64,000 nucleotides of DNA from an uncultured Myxococcales bacterium. Its GTDB lineage: Bacteria; Myxococcota; Myxococcia; Myxococcales; Myxococcaceae. Below the pieces are notes generated by a model. That model made no database searches and was not told where the DNA came from. It was given only the letters and a program-made list of their open reading frames with translations. Within the stretch, counting starts at the first letter, position 1; every line of letters begins with the position of its first letter. Made by a program: the position numbers and the translations under genes. Location of the stretch: contig CALJKW010000017.1 of the NCBI GenBank assembly GCA_937980205.1, positions 24,624 through 88,623 of the forward strand, written 5' to 3'. Below, piece by piece: positions 10,800-19,113 of the stretch.

Positions 10800-11393
10800 C
10801 TATCGCCCCGCCACGAACCGCGTCAGCGACGGCAGCAGCTTCAGCAGGTCCTTCTCCCCGCGCAGCAGCGCCCCCGAGACGACGTCGTTCACTCCGCCGA
10901 TGAGCGCCTTCCTCACCTGGGGATCCTTCGACGTGTGCCCGAAGACGAGCTCGGCGAAGCGGCGGTTGACCTCCTCCCGCAGCTCGAGCGAGCGGGGCCC
11001 GGCCGCCATCACCTCGACCACGAACGCGCGGGCCATGAACAGATCCGACGACAGCACGGCGAGGTAGCGCTGCAGCTGCGCCCGGGTGCGATCTCCGCGA
11101 GAGCGGGTGGCGCCTTCCTTCACCAGGTCGCGCACCAGCCGTGAGCTGAGCTCTTCATAAGCGACGAGGAAGCAGTGCTCCTTCTCGGTGAAGTGCTCGT
11201 AGAAGGCCTTTCGCGAGACGCCGGCGCGGGCGATGACGTCGGCGACGGTGGTGGCGGCGTAGCCGTGGCGGCCGACCTGGTGCGCCATGGCCTCGAGCAC
11301 GCGCCAGCGCTGGTTCGCGCGGGCTTCTTTTCGCGTCGCGGCTCTGCGCGGCCTTCGCCTGGGCAGCTCGTCCATCGGGTCCCGACTTGCCAT
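10800..11393 (-). CDS. TetR-family transcriptional regulator
   Basis: 197 aa from the ATG at 11393. A TTG codon at 11444 would extend it by 17 residues, but that leader would be encoded by the operator palindrome, so the shorter start is preferred. After a basic N-terminal tail the TetR HTH is clear (TTVADVIARAGVSRKAFYEHF, about residues 48-68); the C-terminal helical domain is ligand-binding and dimerising. It is divergent from the NTF2-like gene at 11458 with a strong palindrome between them, so autorepression and control of that gene, and perhaps of the kinase, is likely. The ligand is unknown. Confidence 0.85.
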   Translation of the reverse strand: MASRDPMDELPRRRPRRAATRKEARANQRWRVLEAMAHQVGRHGYAATTVADVIARAGVSRKAFYEHFTEKEHCFLVAYEELSSRLVRDLVKEGATRSRGDRTRAQLQRYLAVLSSDLFMARAFVVEVMAAGPRSLELREEVNRRFAELVFGHTSKDPQVRKALIGGVNDVVSGALLRGEKDLLKLLPSLTRFVAGR

Positions 11394-11420
11394 GGTGCCA
11401 GTAGAGAAGCTACGTTGGTT

Positions 11421-11444
11421 TTCGGAAACACACATGTTTCCCAA
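11421..11444. promoter_or_regulatory. Palindromic operator between tetR and the NTF2-like gene
   Basis: GGAAACA-CACA-TGTTTCC at 11424-11441 is perfect; adding TT/AA outside one mismatched pair extends the dyad to about 11421-11444. It lies in the divergent promoter region, 14-37 nt before the NTF2-like ATG. Length and position fit a TetR dimer site. Confidence 0.6.
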
Positions 11445-11457
11445 ACGGGAGAGTTCG

Positions 11458-12006
11458 ATGAGGGTGCCTCCGCAGTCCGCCGGCCGTGTCGTCAGTACTC
11501 CGCAGCCCAGAGAGCCCGCGCCTGCGCGGTCCGCGCAGCCGGCGGAGCCGGCGTCGCCGGCGGTGCTCGACGAGGCGACCGCGCGCGCGTCGGTCGAGCG
11601 CTTCTTCGCGGCCTTCGCGGCGCACGACCTGAAGGGGCTCGAGGCGGCCTACCGTCCGGACGCGAAGTTCAAGGACGACATGTTCGACCTGACGCGCCGG
11701 TCGAGCATCTTGAAGATGTGGGAGGGGGCTCCGCCGTTCAAGAGCTTCAAGTCCGAGATCCTCGCGGTGAACGGCAACGAGGTGCACGCGCGTTGGGTCG
11801 TCGAGTACGAGATGTTCGGGAACCCGATTCACAACGAGATCGACTCGCGGCTGACGCTCGACTCGCAAGGCCGCATCGCGTCTCAGCGGGAAGACTGGGA
11901 CGAGCGGAGGTGGATGAGCCAGGCCCTGCCGGCGATCCCGCGCTTCCTGCAGCCGGTGGCCTACTTCTTCATGAGGCCGATCCTGAACATGAAGATGGGT
12001 GGGTGA
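11458..12006 (+). CDS. NTF2/SnoaL-like protein
   Basis: 182 aa. The ATG is preceded by GGGAGAG at good spacing. A disordered Pro/Ala-rich N-terminus (about 1-35) precedes an NTF2-like domain: ASVERFFAAFAAHDLKGLEA, KFKDDMFD, VEYEMFGNPIHNEIDSRLTL and WDERRW. Such domains bind or isomerise small hydrophobic molecules. It is immediately downstream of the TetR operator, so a TetR-controlled response to a small molecule is plausible. No catalytic Asp/His dyad can be assigned by eye. Confidence 0.75.
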   Translation: MRVPPQSAGRVVSTPQPREPAPARSAQPAEPASPAVLDEATARASVERFFAAFAAHDLKGLEAAYRPDAKFKDDMFDLTRRSSILKMWEGAPPFKSFKSEILAVNGNEVHARWVVEYEMFGNPIHNEIDSRLTLDSQGRIASQREDWDERRWMSQALPAIPRFLQPVAYFFMRPILNMKMGG

Positions 12007-12036
12007 CGCCGGAAGGCGTGGTACGAAGCGAAGCGC

Positions 12037-13845
12037 TTGCGCAGCTATCGCCTCCCAACCCGCGAGAGTCCGGCCGGCCTGGTCAGCGGTCTGTCCGAGA
12101 AGCTGAACGAGCTGGAGAACGCCGTCGGCCGGCAGGCCGAGCGCTTCACGGCGGTGCTCGACATCGGCACGGCGATCTCGTCGGCGCGCGACGTCGACCA
12201 GCTCCTGCGCCTGGTGATGGATCGCCTGAGCACGCTGCTGAGCGCCGAGGCGTCGACGCTGTTCATGCTCGACCCCGAGAAGGACGAGCTGTGGAGCCGG
12301 GTGCTGAAGGGCTCGGCGCTCAAAGAGATCCGCATCCCGTCGACGGCCGGAATCGCCGGCCACGTGGTGCAGTCGGGCAAGACGCTGCTGCTGGCCGACG
12401 CGTACGACGACATCCGCTTCAACCCCGAGATCGACCGCCAGTCGGGGTTTCGCACGCGGTCGATGATCGCGGCTCCGCTGCGCCACGTGAGCGGCCGCAT
12501 CCTCGGCGTCGTCGAGGTGCTGCACCGGCAGGTGGGGGCGTTCAACCAGGACGACCGCGCGCTCGTCGAAGCCGTCGCGACGCAGATCGCCGCGGTGCTC
12601 GACAACGTGCTGTTGATGGACCAGCTGCGCTCGCAGAACGACTCGCTCAAGCGAACCTCCGAGGCGCTGCGGCAGGCGGTGCAGGACCTCGACGTGCTGT
12701 ACGAGATCGAGCGCGCGGTGACGTCGACGGACGAAGAGACCGACCTGCTCGACCGCATCCTCGGCAAGGCGATCGCGGTGCTGCGCGCCGGCGCCGGGTC
12801 GATTCTGCTGCTCGAGCGCGACGCGCTGTTCTTCCGCAGCACGAAGGGCGAGAAGAGCGAGTCGCTGATGTCGGTGACGTTGAAGCCGGGGCAGGGCATC
12901 GCCGGGCACGTGGCAGAGACAGGCCAGGTCATCAACGTCGACAGCGCCGAAGACTCTCCGCACTACGACAAGGCGTTCGCGAAGAAGCTCGGCGTGAACG
13001 TCGACGCGGTGCTGTGCGTGCCGATCACGGGCGAGGGCGAGATCATCGGAGCGCTCGAGCTGCTCAACAAGCGCGGCGGCTTCTCGGATGCCGACGCCCG
13101 GCTCGCGACGCTGATCGCCGGGCAGGCGGGCCGCGCCATCACGTACCGGAAGTCGCGTGTCGAGAACGAGCGGCGGGCGCGGCTCGCCGCGATCGGCCAG
13201 ATGCTGGCGAGCCTGCTGCACGACCTGCGGACTCCGATGACGGTGATCGCGGGCTACGCCGAGCTGATGGCGGAAGAGGCCGACCCGGCCGAGCGCTCCA
13301 ACGAGGCGAAGATCATCCTCTCGCAGCTCGAGCACCTGAACTCGATGACCCGCGAGACGCTCGCGTTCGCGCGCGGCGAGCGGCAGGTGCTGATCCGCAA
13401 GATCTACCTGCAGCAGTTCATGGCGGACGTCCGCACGCAGCTCGAGCAGGAGTTCAAGGACACGAAGATCGAGCTCAAGGTCGAGTCGGCGTACACCGGC
13501 GTGGCGCGCTTCGACGAGACGAAGATCAAGCGCGTCATCTACAACATCGCCCGCAACGCGATTCAGGCCATGCCGAAGGGCGGCCGGTTCACCTTCAGCC
13601 TCGAGAAAGACGGCGACGAGCTGCTGCTCACGTTCGCCGACACCGGCCCCGGCATCCCCGAGGAGATCGCCGACAAGCTCTTCCAGTCGTTCGTGACGGC
13701 GGGGAAGAAGAGCGGCACGGGCTTGGGCCTCGCGATCGTGAAGACGATCGCCGAGGAGCACGGCGGCACCGTGAGCTACAGGTCGAAGCCGGGGAAGGGC
13801 ACCACGTTCGAGGTGCGGATCCCCGTCGACGGGCCGAAGGCCTGA
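12037..13845 (+). CDS. Soluble GAF-GAF sensor histidine kinase
   Basis: 602 aa from a TTG codon; no ATG or GTG fits better, and the ribosome-binding site is weak. There is no transmembrane helix. Two GAF domains (about 45-190 and 220-370; each with GIAGHV and NVDSAEDSPHY-type motifs) are followed by a HisKA dimerisation helix whose phospho-acceptor is H395 in LLHDLRTPM. The HATPase domain (about 480-600) shows the N box (IYNIARNAIQAM), G1 (FADTGPGIPEEI) and G2 (GTGLGLAIVKTI). It autophosphorylates in response to a cytoplasmic signal. No response regulator lies nearby, so it is an orphan kinase, as is common in myxobacteria. Confidence 0.88.
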   Translation: MRSYRLPTRESPAGLVSGLSEKLNELENAVGRQAERFTAVLDIGTAISSARDVDQLLRLVMDRLSTLLSAEASTLFMLDPEKDELWSRVLKGSALKEIRIPSTAGIAGHVVQSGKTLLLADAYDDIRFNPEIDRQSGFRTRSMIAAPLRHVSGRILGVVEVLHRQVGAFNQDDRALVEAVATQIAAVLDNVLLMDQLRSQNDSLKRTSEALRQAVQDLDVLYEIERAVTSTDEETDLLDRILGKAIAVLRAGAGSILLLERDALFFRSTKGEKSESLMSVTLKPGQGIAGHVAETGQVINVDSAEDSPHYDKAFAKKLGVNVDAVLCVPITGEGEIIGALELLNKRGGFSDADARLATLIAGQAGRAITYRKSRVENERRARLAAIGQMLASLLHDLRTPMTVIAGYAELMAEEADPAERSNEAKIILSQLEHLNSMTRETLAFARGERQVLIRKIYLQQFMADVRTQLEQEFKDTKIELKVESAYTGVARFDETKIKRVIYNIARNAIQAMPKGGRFTFSLEKDGDELLLTFADTGPGIPEEIADKLFQSFVTAGKKSGTGLGLAIVKTIAEEHGGTVSYRSKPGKGTTFEVRIPVDGPKA

Positions 13846-13875
13846 GGGCGCCCGACCGGGCGCTTTCGCGGCTCA

Positions 13876-14070
13876 TCAACACAAACAGATGATGCCGCCG
13901 TCGTTCTCTTTGAACGCTCCGCAGCCGGTCGGGCAGGCCGAGCCACCGTCGGGCAGGCAGTCGTTCTTCTCGGCCGGGTTGCAGACCGGCTGGGCCGGGC
14001 TGCAGCTCGCGCCTGAGGCCGCTGCCACCGCGAGCGCCGCTGGGACCGCCAAACGCCGTTTCGCCTTCAT
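13876..14070 (-). CDS. Tiny exported Cys-rich protein (possible lipoprotein)
   Basis: 64 aa. A good ribosome-binding site (AAGGGGG) precedes the ATG. An n-region MKAKRR and a short hydrophobic stretch (LAVPAALAVAAASGASC) form a signal peptide; the Cys at 23 could be lipidated although the -3 residue is not ideal. The mature part has seven more cysteines (CNPAEKNDCLPDGG, CPTGCGAF, ICLC), suggesting disulfides or metal binding. It lies 14 nt downstream of the TonB-C-like gene in the same direction. Function unknown. Confidence 0.6.
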   Translation of the reverse strand: MKAKRRLAVPAALAVAAASGASCSPAQPVCNPAEKNDCLPDGGSACPTGCGAFKENDGGIICLC

Positions 14071-14084
14071 CACGCCCCCTTCAG

Positions 14085-15362
14085 TCAGTCGTTCGCGCGG
14101 AACAGCCGCATGCGGGGGCGGCCGCTCATCTCGAGGAAGAAGCCGAACTGGAACCGCACCGACGAGTCGGCCTGCACGAGGCCGGGCGGCGGGTTGGGGA
14201 AGGGCTGGGCCCGCTCGAAGGCCTGAATGGCCTCGAGGTCGAGGAAGTCGAGGCCGCAGCTCTTCTCCACGAAGATCTCGCGCACGTTGCCCTGGTTCGT
14301 CAGCGCGACGTTGAGCACGGTGTACCGATCGCGGCCGCCGTAGATGTTGCCGGTCGGGTCGCGCAGGCGCAGCTGGGCGCCGGGGTTCCACTGCTGGCTC
14401 ACGCTCTGCTTCACGCGGTTGAAGAACGAGGCGTACTTCCACTCCTTCGTGTTGAGGTACGTGCCGTCGCCTTCCTCGACGTCGTCGAGGTGATCGGGCG
14501 CGGCGGCGCCGGTGACCTTGTCGAGCACCGAAGGCGAGGGGATCAGGTTCGCGACGCCCGGCGTGCCCGCGCGGCCCTGGCTCGACTCTTCGCCGCCGCC
14601 CTCGCTGCCGGGCTGAATCAGCAGCCGGTTCGAGTTGCCCTGAATCGCCTCGGTCTCGCTGCGCGCGTTCGGGACGTTCGCGCCGGACTCCGACGGGTCC
14701 TTCGTGCGCATGGCCAGCTCGGTCTGCTTCTTCTGGTCGGGCAGCTCGAACGCGCGCTTCTGGGCGCCCTCGCGCAGCGGGCGGTCGTCCTTCCCGATGC
14801 CGTTGTTGCCGGCGAGCTGCTCCTTCTCGGTGGCGTCGGTGCCGTTGCCCTCGGCGGGCTTCGTCGACGTCCGCTTGTTGGTCGGGTTCCGGTAGAACGG
14901 GTCGGTCTCCTTCGCGCGCGTCTGCTTGGCGACCTTGTTCGAGCTCTCGCTGACGTACTTGGCGTTGGGATCCACCTGGTTGTTACCCGGGGGAACCGCG
15001 ACGACCTGGCCCTTCGGCTCCGTGTCGGGATCCGGCTTCTTCTCGTCCTTCTTGCGCTCTTTGACGGCCCGGGCGTCGTTGGCCTCGGACGACTTGGGGG
15101 CCTCTCCGCGGTTCTGGGCCCACTGCTCCTGCGACAGGCCGCGCAGCACGACCTGGCTCTTGGCGGGCGGGCGCTTGATGGGCGGCAGGTGCAGCTGCAA
15201 GAGCGACACGAACAGCATCAGCAGCAGGAAAAGACCGTGACCCGCAAGCGCGAGGAGGCCGGCCAGGAGCCCCCTCTTGAGGCCCGCCCGGCGTTGGCTC
15301 GAGCGCTCGCGCGGAATCAGAATCACGTCGGGAATACTAACGGTTGGATGCCCCGCAGGCAT
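14085..15362 (-). CDS. TonB-C / energy-transducer-like protein
   Basis: 425 aa from the ATG at 15362, just past the stop of the upstream SpoIID gene; an earlier in-frame ATG would overlap that gene. A transmembrane helix at about 30-50 (GLLALAGHGLFLLLMLF) is followed by a long, charged, Asn/Lys/Pro-rich periplasmic spacer. The TonB-like C-terminal domain follows (about 315-425), with SVSQQWNPGAQL, TVLNVALTNQGNVREI and FERAQPFPNPP. Such proteins span the periplasm; in myxobacteria some act in motility or surface machines rather than siderophore uptake. No ExoB/ExbD partner is adjacent. Confidence 0.75.
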   Translation of the reverse strand: MPAGHPTVSIPDVILIPRERSSQRRAGLKRGLLAGLLALAGHGLFLLLMLFVSLLQLHLPPIKRPPAKSQVVLRGLSQEQWAQNRGEAPKSSEANDARAVKERKKDEKKPDPDTEPKGQVVAVPPGNNQVDPNAKYVSESSNKVAKQTRAKETDPFYRNPTNKRTSTKPAEGNGTDATEKEQLAGNNGIGKDDRPLREGAQKRAFELPDQKKQTELAMRTKDPSESGANVPNARSETEAIQGNSNRLLIQPGSEGGGEESSQGRAGTPGVANLIPSPSVLDKVTGAAAPDHLDDVEEGDGTYLNTKEWKYASFFNRVKQSVSQQWNPGAQLRLRDPTGNIYGGRDRYTVLNVALTNQGNVREIFVEKSCGLDFLDLEAIQAFERAQPFPNPPPGLVQADSSVRFQFGFFLEMSGRPRMRLFRAND

Positions 15363-15369
15363 CCCGCGG

Positions 15370-16986
15370 TCAGTAGATTCGGGCCACCTGTGCGCCACTG
15401 TAGTAGTGGCCCAGAATCTCCCGATACGACTGGCCTGCTTCCGCGCGGCCGATGGCGCCGGTCTGACACATACCGACGCCGTGGCCCCAGCCTCCGCCGG
15501 TGAAGATCCACGCCGTCGGGCGGCCCTTCGCGTCCTTCTCGGCGCGCACCTCGAACATGGCGCTGTTCAGCATGCCGAACAGCCTGCGGATGGCGAGCTC
15601 GCTTCGCACGACGTTGGCCCCATCGGCGCCCGAGATGCTGAGCAGGCGCGCGCGGCCCGAGACCCCGCGCTCGGTGACGGTCATGGCCATCACCTGGCCG
15701 ACGCCGAGCGAGGCGACCTTCTCGTCGACGTCCTTCGCGGTGAAGCGCTTCTCCCAGCGGTACTTGGTGGGGCTCGCGAAGCTGGAGAGCCGGCACGCGT
15801 GCGGCGCCTCGGTGGTGAGGAACGCGCCCAGCTTCGCCGGGGCGACGCTCGGCTTGAAGCCGGGCAGCGTGTCGGGCACGCCGCGCAGGCTCGGGTTCGG
15901 CGGGCCTCCCCAGACGACGTCGTTGTTCTCGGTGTGGCCTCCGCAGACGGCGCTGTAGGTGGCGTCGACGAGGTGGCCGTCTTTCGAGAACAGGCCCTCG
16001 CCCTTCGTGGCCTCGACGGCGGCGGTGGTGGTGGCCTGCTCTCCGACGATGCCGCGGTAGACCGCGCAGTGCTGCTCGGTGCAGAGCAGGTACGGGTCGG
16101 CGAGGTGCTTCAGGCCGATCTTCGCGAGGACTTCGCTGCGCGCCGTGACGGCCTGGGCCTTGAGCGCCTCGGCGTGCGCCTTCGCGAAGATCTCGCTGGG
16201 CACGAGGCCCTTGAGCAGATCTTCGAGCGAGACGAGGTTGATGACGGCGAGTTTGCCCGCACGATCCGGCATGAGCTGCAGCGAGCCGCGGAAGGCGCGG
16301 TCTTCGAAGCCGTGGTTGTCGTAGCCGATGCCGTACTCGACCTGGCGGACCTCGATGGGGGCTCCGTCGGGAGACTCGACGGTGATCTTGTCTTTCGCGG
16401 TGGCGATGACGCTGCCGTCCGCGGCGAGGAGATCCAGCTCGGCCTTCGCCGGCACGTCGACCTGCTCGAGCAGCGAGGTGCGGATGCCGAAGTCCTTCAG
16501 CACCTGCGCCTGCCTGGCCTCGAGCTTCTGCGGCACCTCGAGCGGCTCGTCGATGAGCAAGAGGTAGCGGCGGTTGTCGATGACCTTGCCGGCGATGCCG
16601 AAGACCTGGCCGAGCACGTGGGTGCGCACCGGCAGCCCTTTTTCGGTCCACTCTTTCTTGGCAGCGGCGAGGCCCTCTTTGTCGGCGAAGAGGAACTCGG
16701 CGATCTGGATGCGCGCGCGGATGGTGGCCGGCGCGCCGCTGACGAGCTTCACGCTCCAGCGAGAGCCGGCCGGGCCCTCGACCGTCTTCTCGGGGTCGCC
16801 GGCGAGCTTCAGCTTGAGCCGGCCCTTGGAGGAGAACTGCACCTGCGCGGTGTTCTCCATCAGGCGCACCGGCACCAGCGGATCGCCGTCTTTGAAGTCG
16901 AGCCGCTTCGCGCTCTCCGTGGGGGCCGGCGGCAGCTCGACGTCTTGAGCTGCTGCCAGGAGCACGACGACTGCTGCGACCGGCAT
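15370..16986 (-). CDS. SpoIID/LytB-domain protein
   Basis: 538 aa. Signal peptide (MPVAAVVVLLAAAQ), an N-terminal SH3/SPOR-like beta region, and a C-terminal SpoIID domain with SLEDLLKGLVPSEIF, EALKAQAVTARSEVL and the closing GGGWGHGVGMCQTGAIG. SpoIID enzymes are lytic transglycosylases acting on denuded peptidoglycan glycan strands. The ATG lies only 1 nt from the attL core, with no ribosome-binding site in between: before the element inserted, this gene started directly behind the 3' end of tRNA-Cys on the same strand. Confidence 0.85.
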   Translation of the reverse strand: MPVAAVVVLLAAAQDVELPPAPTESAKRLDFKDGDPLVPVRLMENTAQVQFSSKGRLKLKLAGDPEKTVEGPAGSRWSVKLVSGAPATIRARIQIAEFLFADKEGLAAAKKEWTEKGLPVRTHVLGQVFGIAGKVIDNRRYLLLIDEPLEVPQKLEARQAQVLKDFGIRTSLLEQVDVPAKAELDLLAADGSVIATAKDKITVESPDGAPIEVRQVEYGIGYDNHGFEDRAFRGSLQLMPDRAGKLAVINLVSLEDLLKGLVPSEIFAKAHAEALKAQAVTARSEVLAKIGLKHLADPYLLCTEQHCAVYRGIVGEQATTTAAVEATKGEGLFSKDGHLVDATYSAVCGGHTENNDVVWGGPPNPSLRGVPDTLPGFKPSVAPAKLGAFLTTEAPHACRLSSFASPTKYRWEKRFTAKDVDEKVASLGVGQVMAMTVTERGVSGRARLLSISGADGANVVRSELAIRRLFGMLNSAMFEVRAEKDAKGRPTAWIFTGGGWGHGVGMCQTGAIGRAEAGQSYREILGHYYSGAQVARIY

Positions 16987-16987
16987 C

Positions 16988-17016
16988 AAGAGGCGCCACC
17001 CGGATTCGAACCGGGG
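16988..17016. repeat. attL core (3' end of tRNA-Cys)
   Basis: 29 bp identical to 34046-34074. It holds the acceptor-stem 3' strand and T-arm of tRNA-Cys (GGCGCCACCCGG, then GATTCGAACCGGGG). The match ends exactly at both sides (flanks c/c here, g/a at the right copy). Confidence 0.9.
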
Positions 17017-17024
17017 CTGAAGGG

Positions 17025-17255
17025 GTGGATCCAGCTGAAGTCGGCGGAAGTCACGGAGGCGAGCTGCTGAGGTTTGCAGAGGTCCCCCAGGATATCGCCG
17101 GCGAGCAACACGAACTAACGGAAGTCACGGGTAGCACGGTAGCAAGCGTGCTCGCGGACGTGCTCTGCATCGGAGCCGCCGGCCTCGACGAGCAGCACCC
17201 GGTCATGCGGCGAGCGCGGCGGGCGCGGGAGGCGCTGAAGCGACGTGGCTGGTGA
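17025..17255 (+). CDS. Small unknown protein at the element's left end
   Basis: 76 aa from GTG 17025; a shorter GTG start at 17148 is equally possible, because the first part overlaps integrase arm sites and looks less protein-like. The C-terminal half (AAGLDEQHPVMRRARRAREAL) is a basic amphipathic helix. Its end overlaps the next gene by 11 nt. Function unknown. Confidence 0.4.
   Translation: MDPAEVGGSHGGELLRFAEVPQDIAGEQHELTEVTGSTVASVLADVLCIGAAGLDEQHPVMRRARRAREALKRRGW
17045..17147. promoter_or_regulatory. Left arm: integrase arm-type sites and 12-bp direct repeats
   Basis: GGTAGCA (17130-17136) and GGTAGCAAGC (17138-17147) are the reverse complement of GCTTGCTACC, which occurs twice beside attR. 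A separate 12-mer, CGGAAGTCACGG, is repeated at 17045-17056 and 17119-17130. These fit arm-type binding sites of the integrase and perhaps Xis/IHF-like sites. Confidence 0.5.
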
Positions 17256-17454
17256 GACCCGCCGAGCTCGCCGGCGTGCCGCGCGGCTTCTCGCCGAGCA
17301 GTTCGGGGTCCCGTTCGCGCTGGCGGCGAAGGCCGTGCAGCACGTGACTGAGGGCCGCGCGACCGCTGCCTTCTCGGCAAGCATCGACCTCCGCTCCGTG
17401 CCGGTCGAATTCGAGCGCCTCGACGACCTGGTGCAGCGGCTCACCTCGCGATGA
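17245..17454 (+). CDS. Small unknown element protein
   Basis: 69 aa, GTG start overlapping the previous gene by 11 nt; its stop overlaps the next ATG (ATGA). A basic N-terminus (ETRRARRRAARLLAEQFGV) is followed by a short alpha/beta body containing SVPVEFERLDDLVQRL. Tight coupling to its neighbours supports it as a real gene. No family recognised. Confidence 0.5.
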   Translation: MAGETRRARRRAARLLAEQFGVPFALAAKAVQHVTEGRATAAFSASIDLRSVPVEFERLDDLVQRLTSR

Positions 17455-17777
17455 CGAACTGCGCTGCGCTCGACTGCTTTCGCCCGGCCGTTCGCAACGG
17501 GTACTGCTGGACGCACGATCGGCGACTGCGTGCGGGCAAGGTCGTGGACACCGAGGTGCGCGACTTGGACGAGTCGCCTCGCGATGGCCTGATGCGCCGA
17601 GCGTTCGAGCTCGCCGACTTTGCGGAACGGCCGAACTCTGTTGAGGACCGGGCGGCATTCAGGCGGGCAGTCTGGCGCTTCTGGAAGGCGGCCGAGCGCT
17701 GGCGTGCGGCCGCGAACGCGGCCTCGAGAAGACGTCTGCCACAGCCCAGGGCCAGAGACGATTCGCCGACGCGCTGA
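17451..17777 (+). CDS. Small protein with a zinc-cluster-like N-terminus
   Basis: 108 aa. The N-terminus has Cys4, Cys9, Cys19 and His22 (TNCAALDCF, then NGYCWTHDRR), a C-x4-C-x9-C-x2-H arrangement that could bind one zinc ion, as in some small phage nucleases and regulators. A helical Arg/Ala-rich C-terminus (AVWRFWKAAERWRAAANAA) follows. The start overlaps the preceding stop. Function unknown; nucleic-acid binding is a guess from composition. Confidence 0.55.
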   Translation: MTNCAALDCFRPAVRNGYCWTHDRRLRAGKVVDTEVRDLDESPRDGLMRRAFELADFAERPNSVEDRAAFRRAVWRFWKAAERWRAAANAASRRRLPQPRARDDSPTR

Positions 17778-17812
17778 GAGCGAACTGCCACACCCGGGGA
17801 GAAGCTGCTCGC

Positions 17813-18784
17813 GTGGCCACGAAAAAGAAGATGAGCGGGGTTGCCCAGCTGCGTGAGCAGCTCGGCGTGCACGAGCTGGCGACGAAGCGCGAGGTGTTGG
17901 CACGACTCGCCTGCACGCTTCATGAGCAGGCGGACCCGGCGATTCCGGTGCACGAGAAGCGCGCTGCGGACGCGGCGATCGCCGACGTCGGCAGGGCGTT
18001 CAAGGAGGTCGAGCGACTGCGGTCCGAAATCTCGAAGACGAAAGCCGAGCACCGCAGCGTGCTCGGTCGACTCAAGCAGATCGAGGACAAGCAGGCGGTC
18101 TCCGCGAACGACGTCGTCGCGGCGGAGAACGAGCGCCGCCTAGCCGCGCGGCTGAAGGCGACGCTACCGACGCTGCAGCAGCAGCTCGACGTCGCGCTCA
18201 AGGAGCACGAGCAGTGCGAAGGCGTCGTGGCCGGCTTCGAGCGTGCCGCGCTCAAGGAACGGGTAGAGGCCAACCAGGTGCGGCTCATTCGCCTCTGCAA
18301 GCGCATGGAGTTCGAGCTCGCGGCGGCCTTCGCGGGGCACAACGAGCTGGAGTCGGGGCTCGAGCACGTCACGCCGACGGGCGTCTTCGTCGGGGCAGGC
18401 ACGCTCATCAGCGAGGCTCGAGGCGAGACGGCGCTCAGCCGCGCGGCCGACTTGCTGCGGCACGTCGACGGCAACCCGCACCTGGCCCCCTCCGATGCCG
18501 AAGGCCCGGAGGAGATGTTCGAGCGCTGGGCAGCCCGCGAGGAAGCCCGCGAGGAAGCCGCTCAGCTGGAGCAGCGGCCGATGACGGCGGCCGAGAGGCG
18601 CGTCACTCGGCTCGAGGAAGCCGAGGACATTCGCAAGAAGGCCGCCGAGACGGCCGAGCTCGACGAGGCTGAGAGCGCTCGTGACGACCTCCGCGCGGCG
18701 AGACTCGCCCGTGCGCAGGCGCGACAGGCGCGACTGGACCGCCGGCGTCGCAACGCCGACGAGCTCGGGCTCTACGAGGACTGA
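17813..18784 (+). CDS. Coiled-coil protein, possible phage assembly protein
   Basis: 323 aa, GTG start behind GGGGAGAAGC. Most of it is predicted helix with heptad-like spacing: a Lys/Glu/Arg-rich N-terminal half (about 50-170), a short globular stretch around GVFVGAGTLISEARGE (about 190-210), and a very charged C-terminal helix (about 240-315). Coiled-coil proteins of this size next to virion genes are often scaffolding or packaging accessory proteins, but no motif proves this. Confidence 0.55.
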   Translation: MATKKKMSGVAQLREQLGVHELATKREVLARLACTLHEQADPAIPVHEKRAADAAIADVGRAFKEVERLRSEISKTKAEHRSVLGRLKQIEDKQAVSANDVVAAENERRLAARLKATLPTLQQQLDVALKEHEQCEGVVAGFERAALKERVEANQVRLIRLCKRMEFELAAAFAGHNELESGLEHVTPTGVFVGAGTLISEARGETALSRAADLLRHVDGNPHLAPSDAEGPEEMFERWAAREEAREEAAQLEQRPMTAAERRVTRLEEAEDIRKKAAETAELDEAESARDDLRAARLARAQARQARLDRRRRNADELGLYED

Positions 18785-18788
18785 CGCC

Positions 18789-19109
18789 ATGAGCGACGCC
18801 TTCGAGGAAGAGCTGCGGAAGATGTTCCCTTCGATGTTCGAGGAGCAGGAGCACCGCGCGCCGACGTCGACGGCCGCGGCCGGCGCCGGCGCCGATGATG
18901 AGCTGCGGTCCGTGTTCAAGAACTCGCCGGAGCTGTTCGCGACCGCCAAGTCCCGCGGGTCTCAGGAGCTGCCGCCTGGTGGCATCCGACCGGATGACCC
19001 AGGTCTCGCTGAGTTCTACGGCCTCGCCGATGAGCTCGGCCTCGGCAAGGGGCAGACGCGTCGCCTCCTCGAGCACTACGTCAAGGTGACGACGAAGAAA
19101 GAGAGCTGA
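18789..19109 (+). CDS. Small acidic protein, scaffold-like C-terminus
   Basis: 106 aa, starting 4 nt after the previous stop. Acidic N-terminus (DAFEEELRKMFPSMFEEQE), a flexible Ala/Thr/Gly middle, and a C-terminal helix pair LAEFYGLADELGLGKGQTRR that resembles the helices of phage capsid-scaffolding proteins. No capsid gene is present, so a scaffolding role here would be vestigial or directed at a helper capsid. Low certainty. Confidence 0.55.
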   Translation: MSDAFEEELRKMFPSMFEEQEHRAPTSTAAAGAGADDELRSVFKNSPELFATAKSRGSQELPPGGIRPDDPGLAEFYGLADELGLGKGQTRRLLEHYVKVTTKKES

Positions 19110-19113
19110 CTCG

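Noticed and set aside
16988..17016. A second tRNA-Cys gene at the left end of the element
   Set aside because: Only the T arm and 3' acceptor strand are present; the anticodon and D arms are missing.
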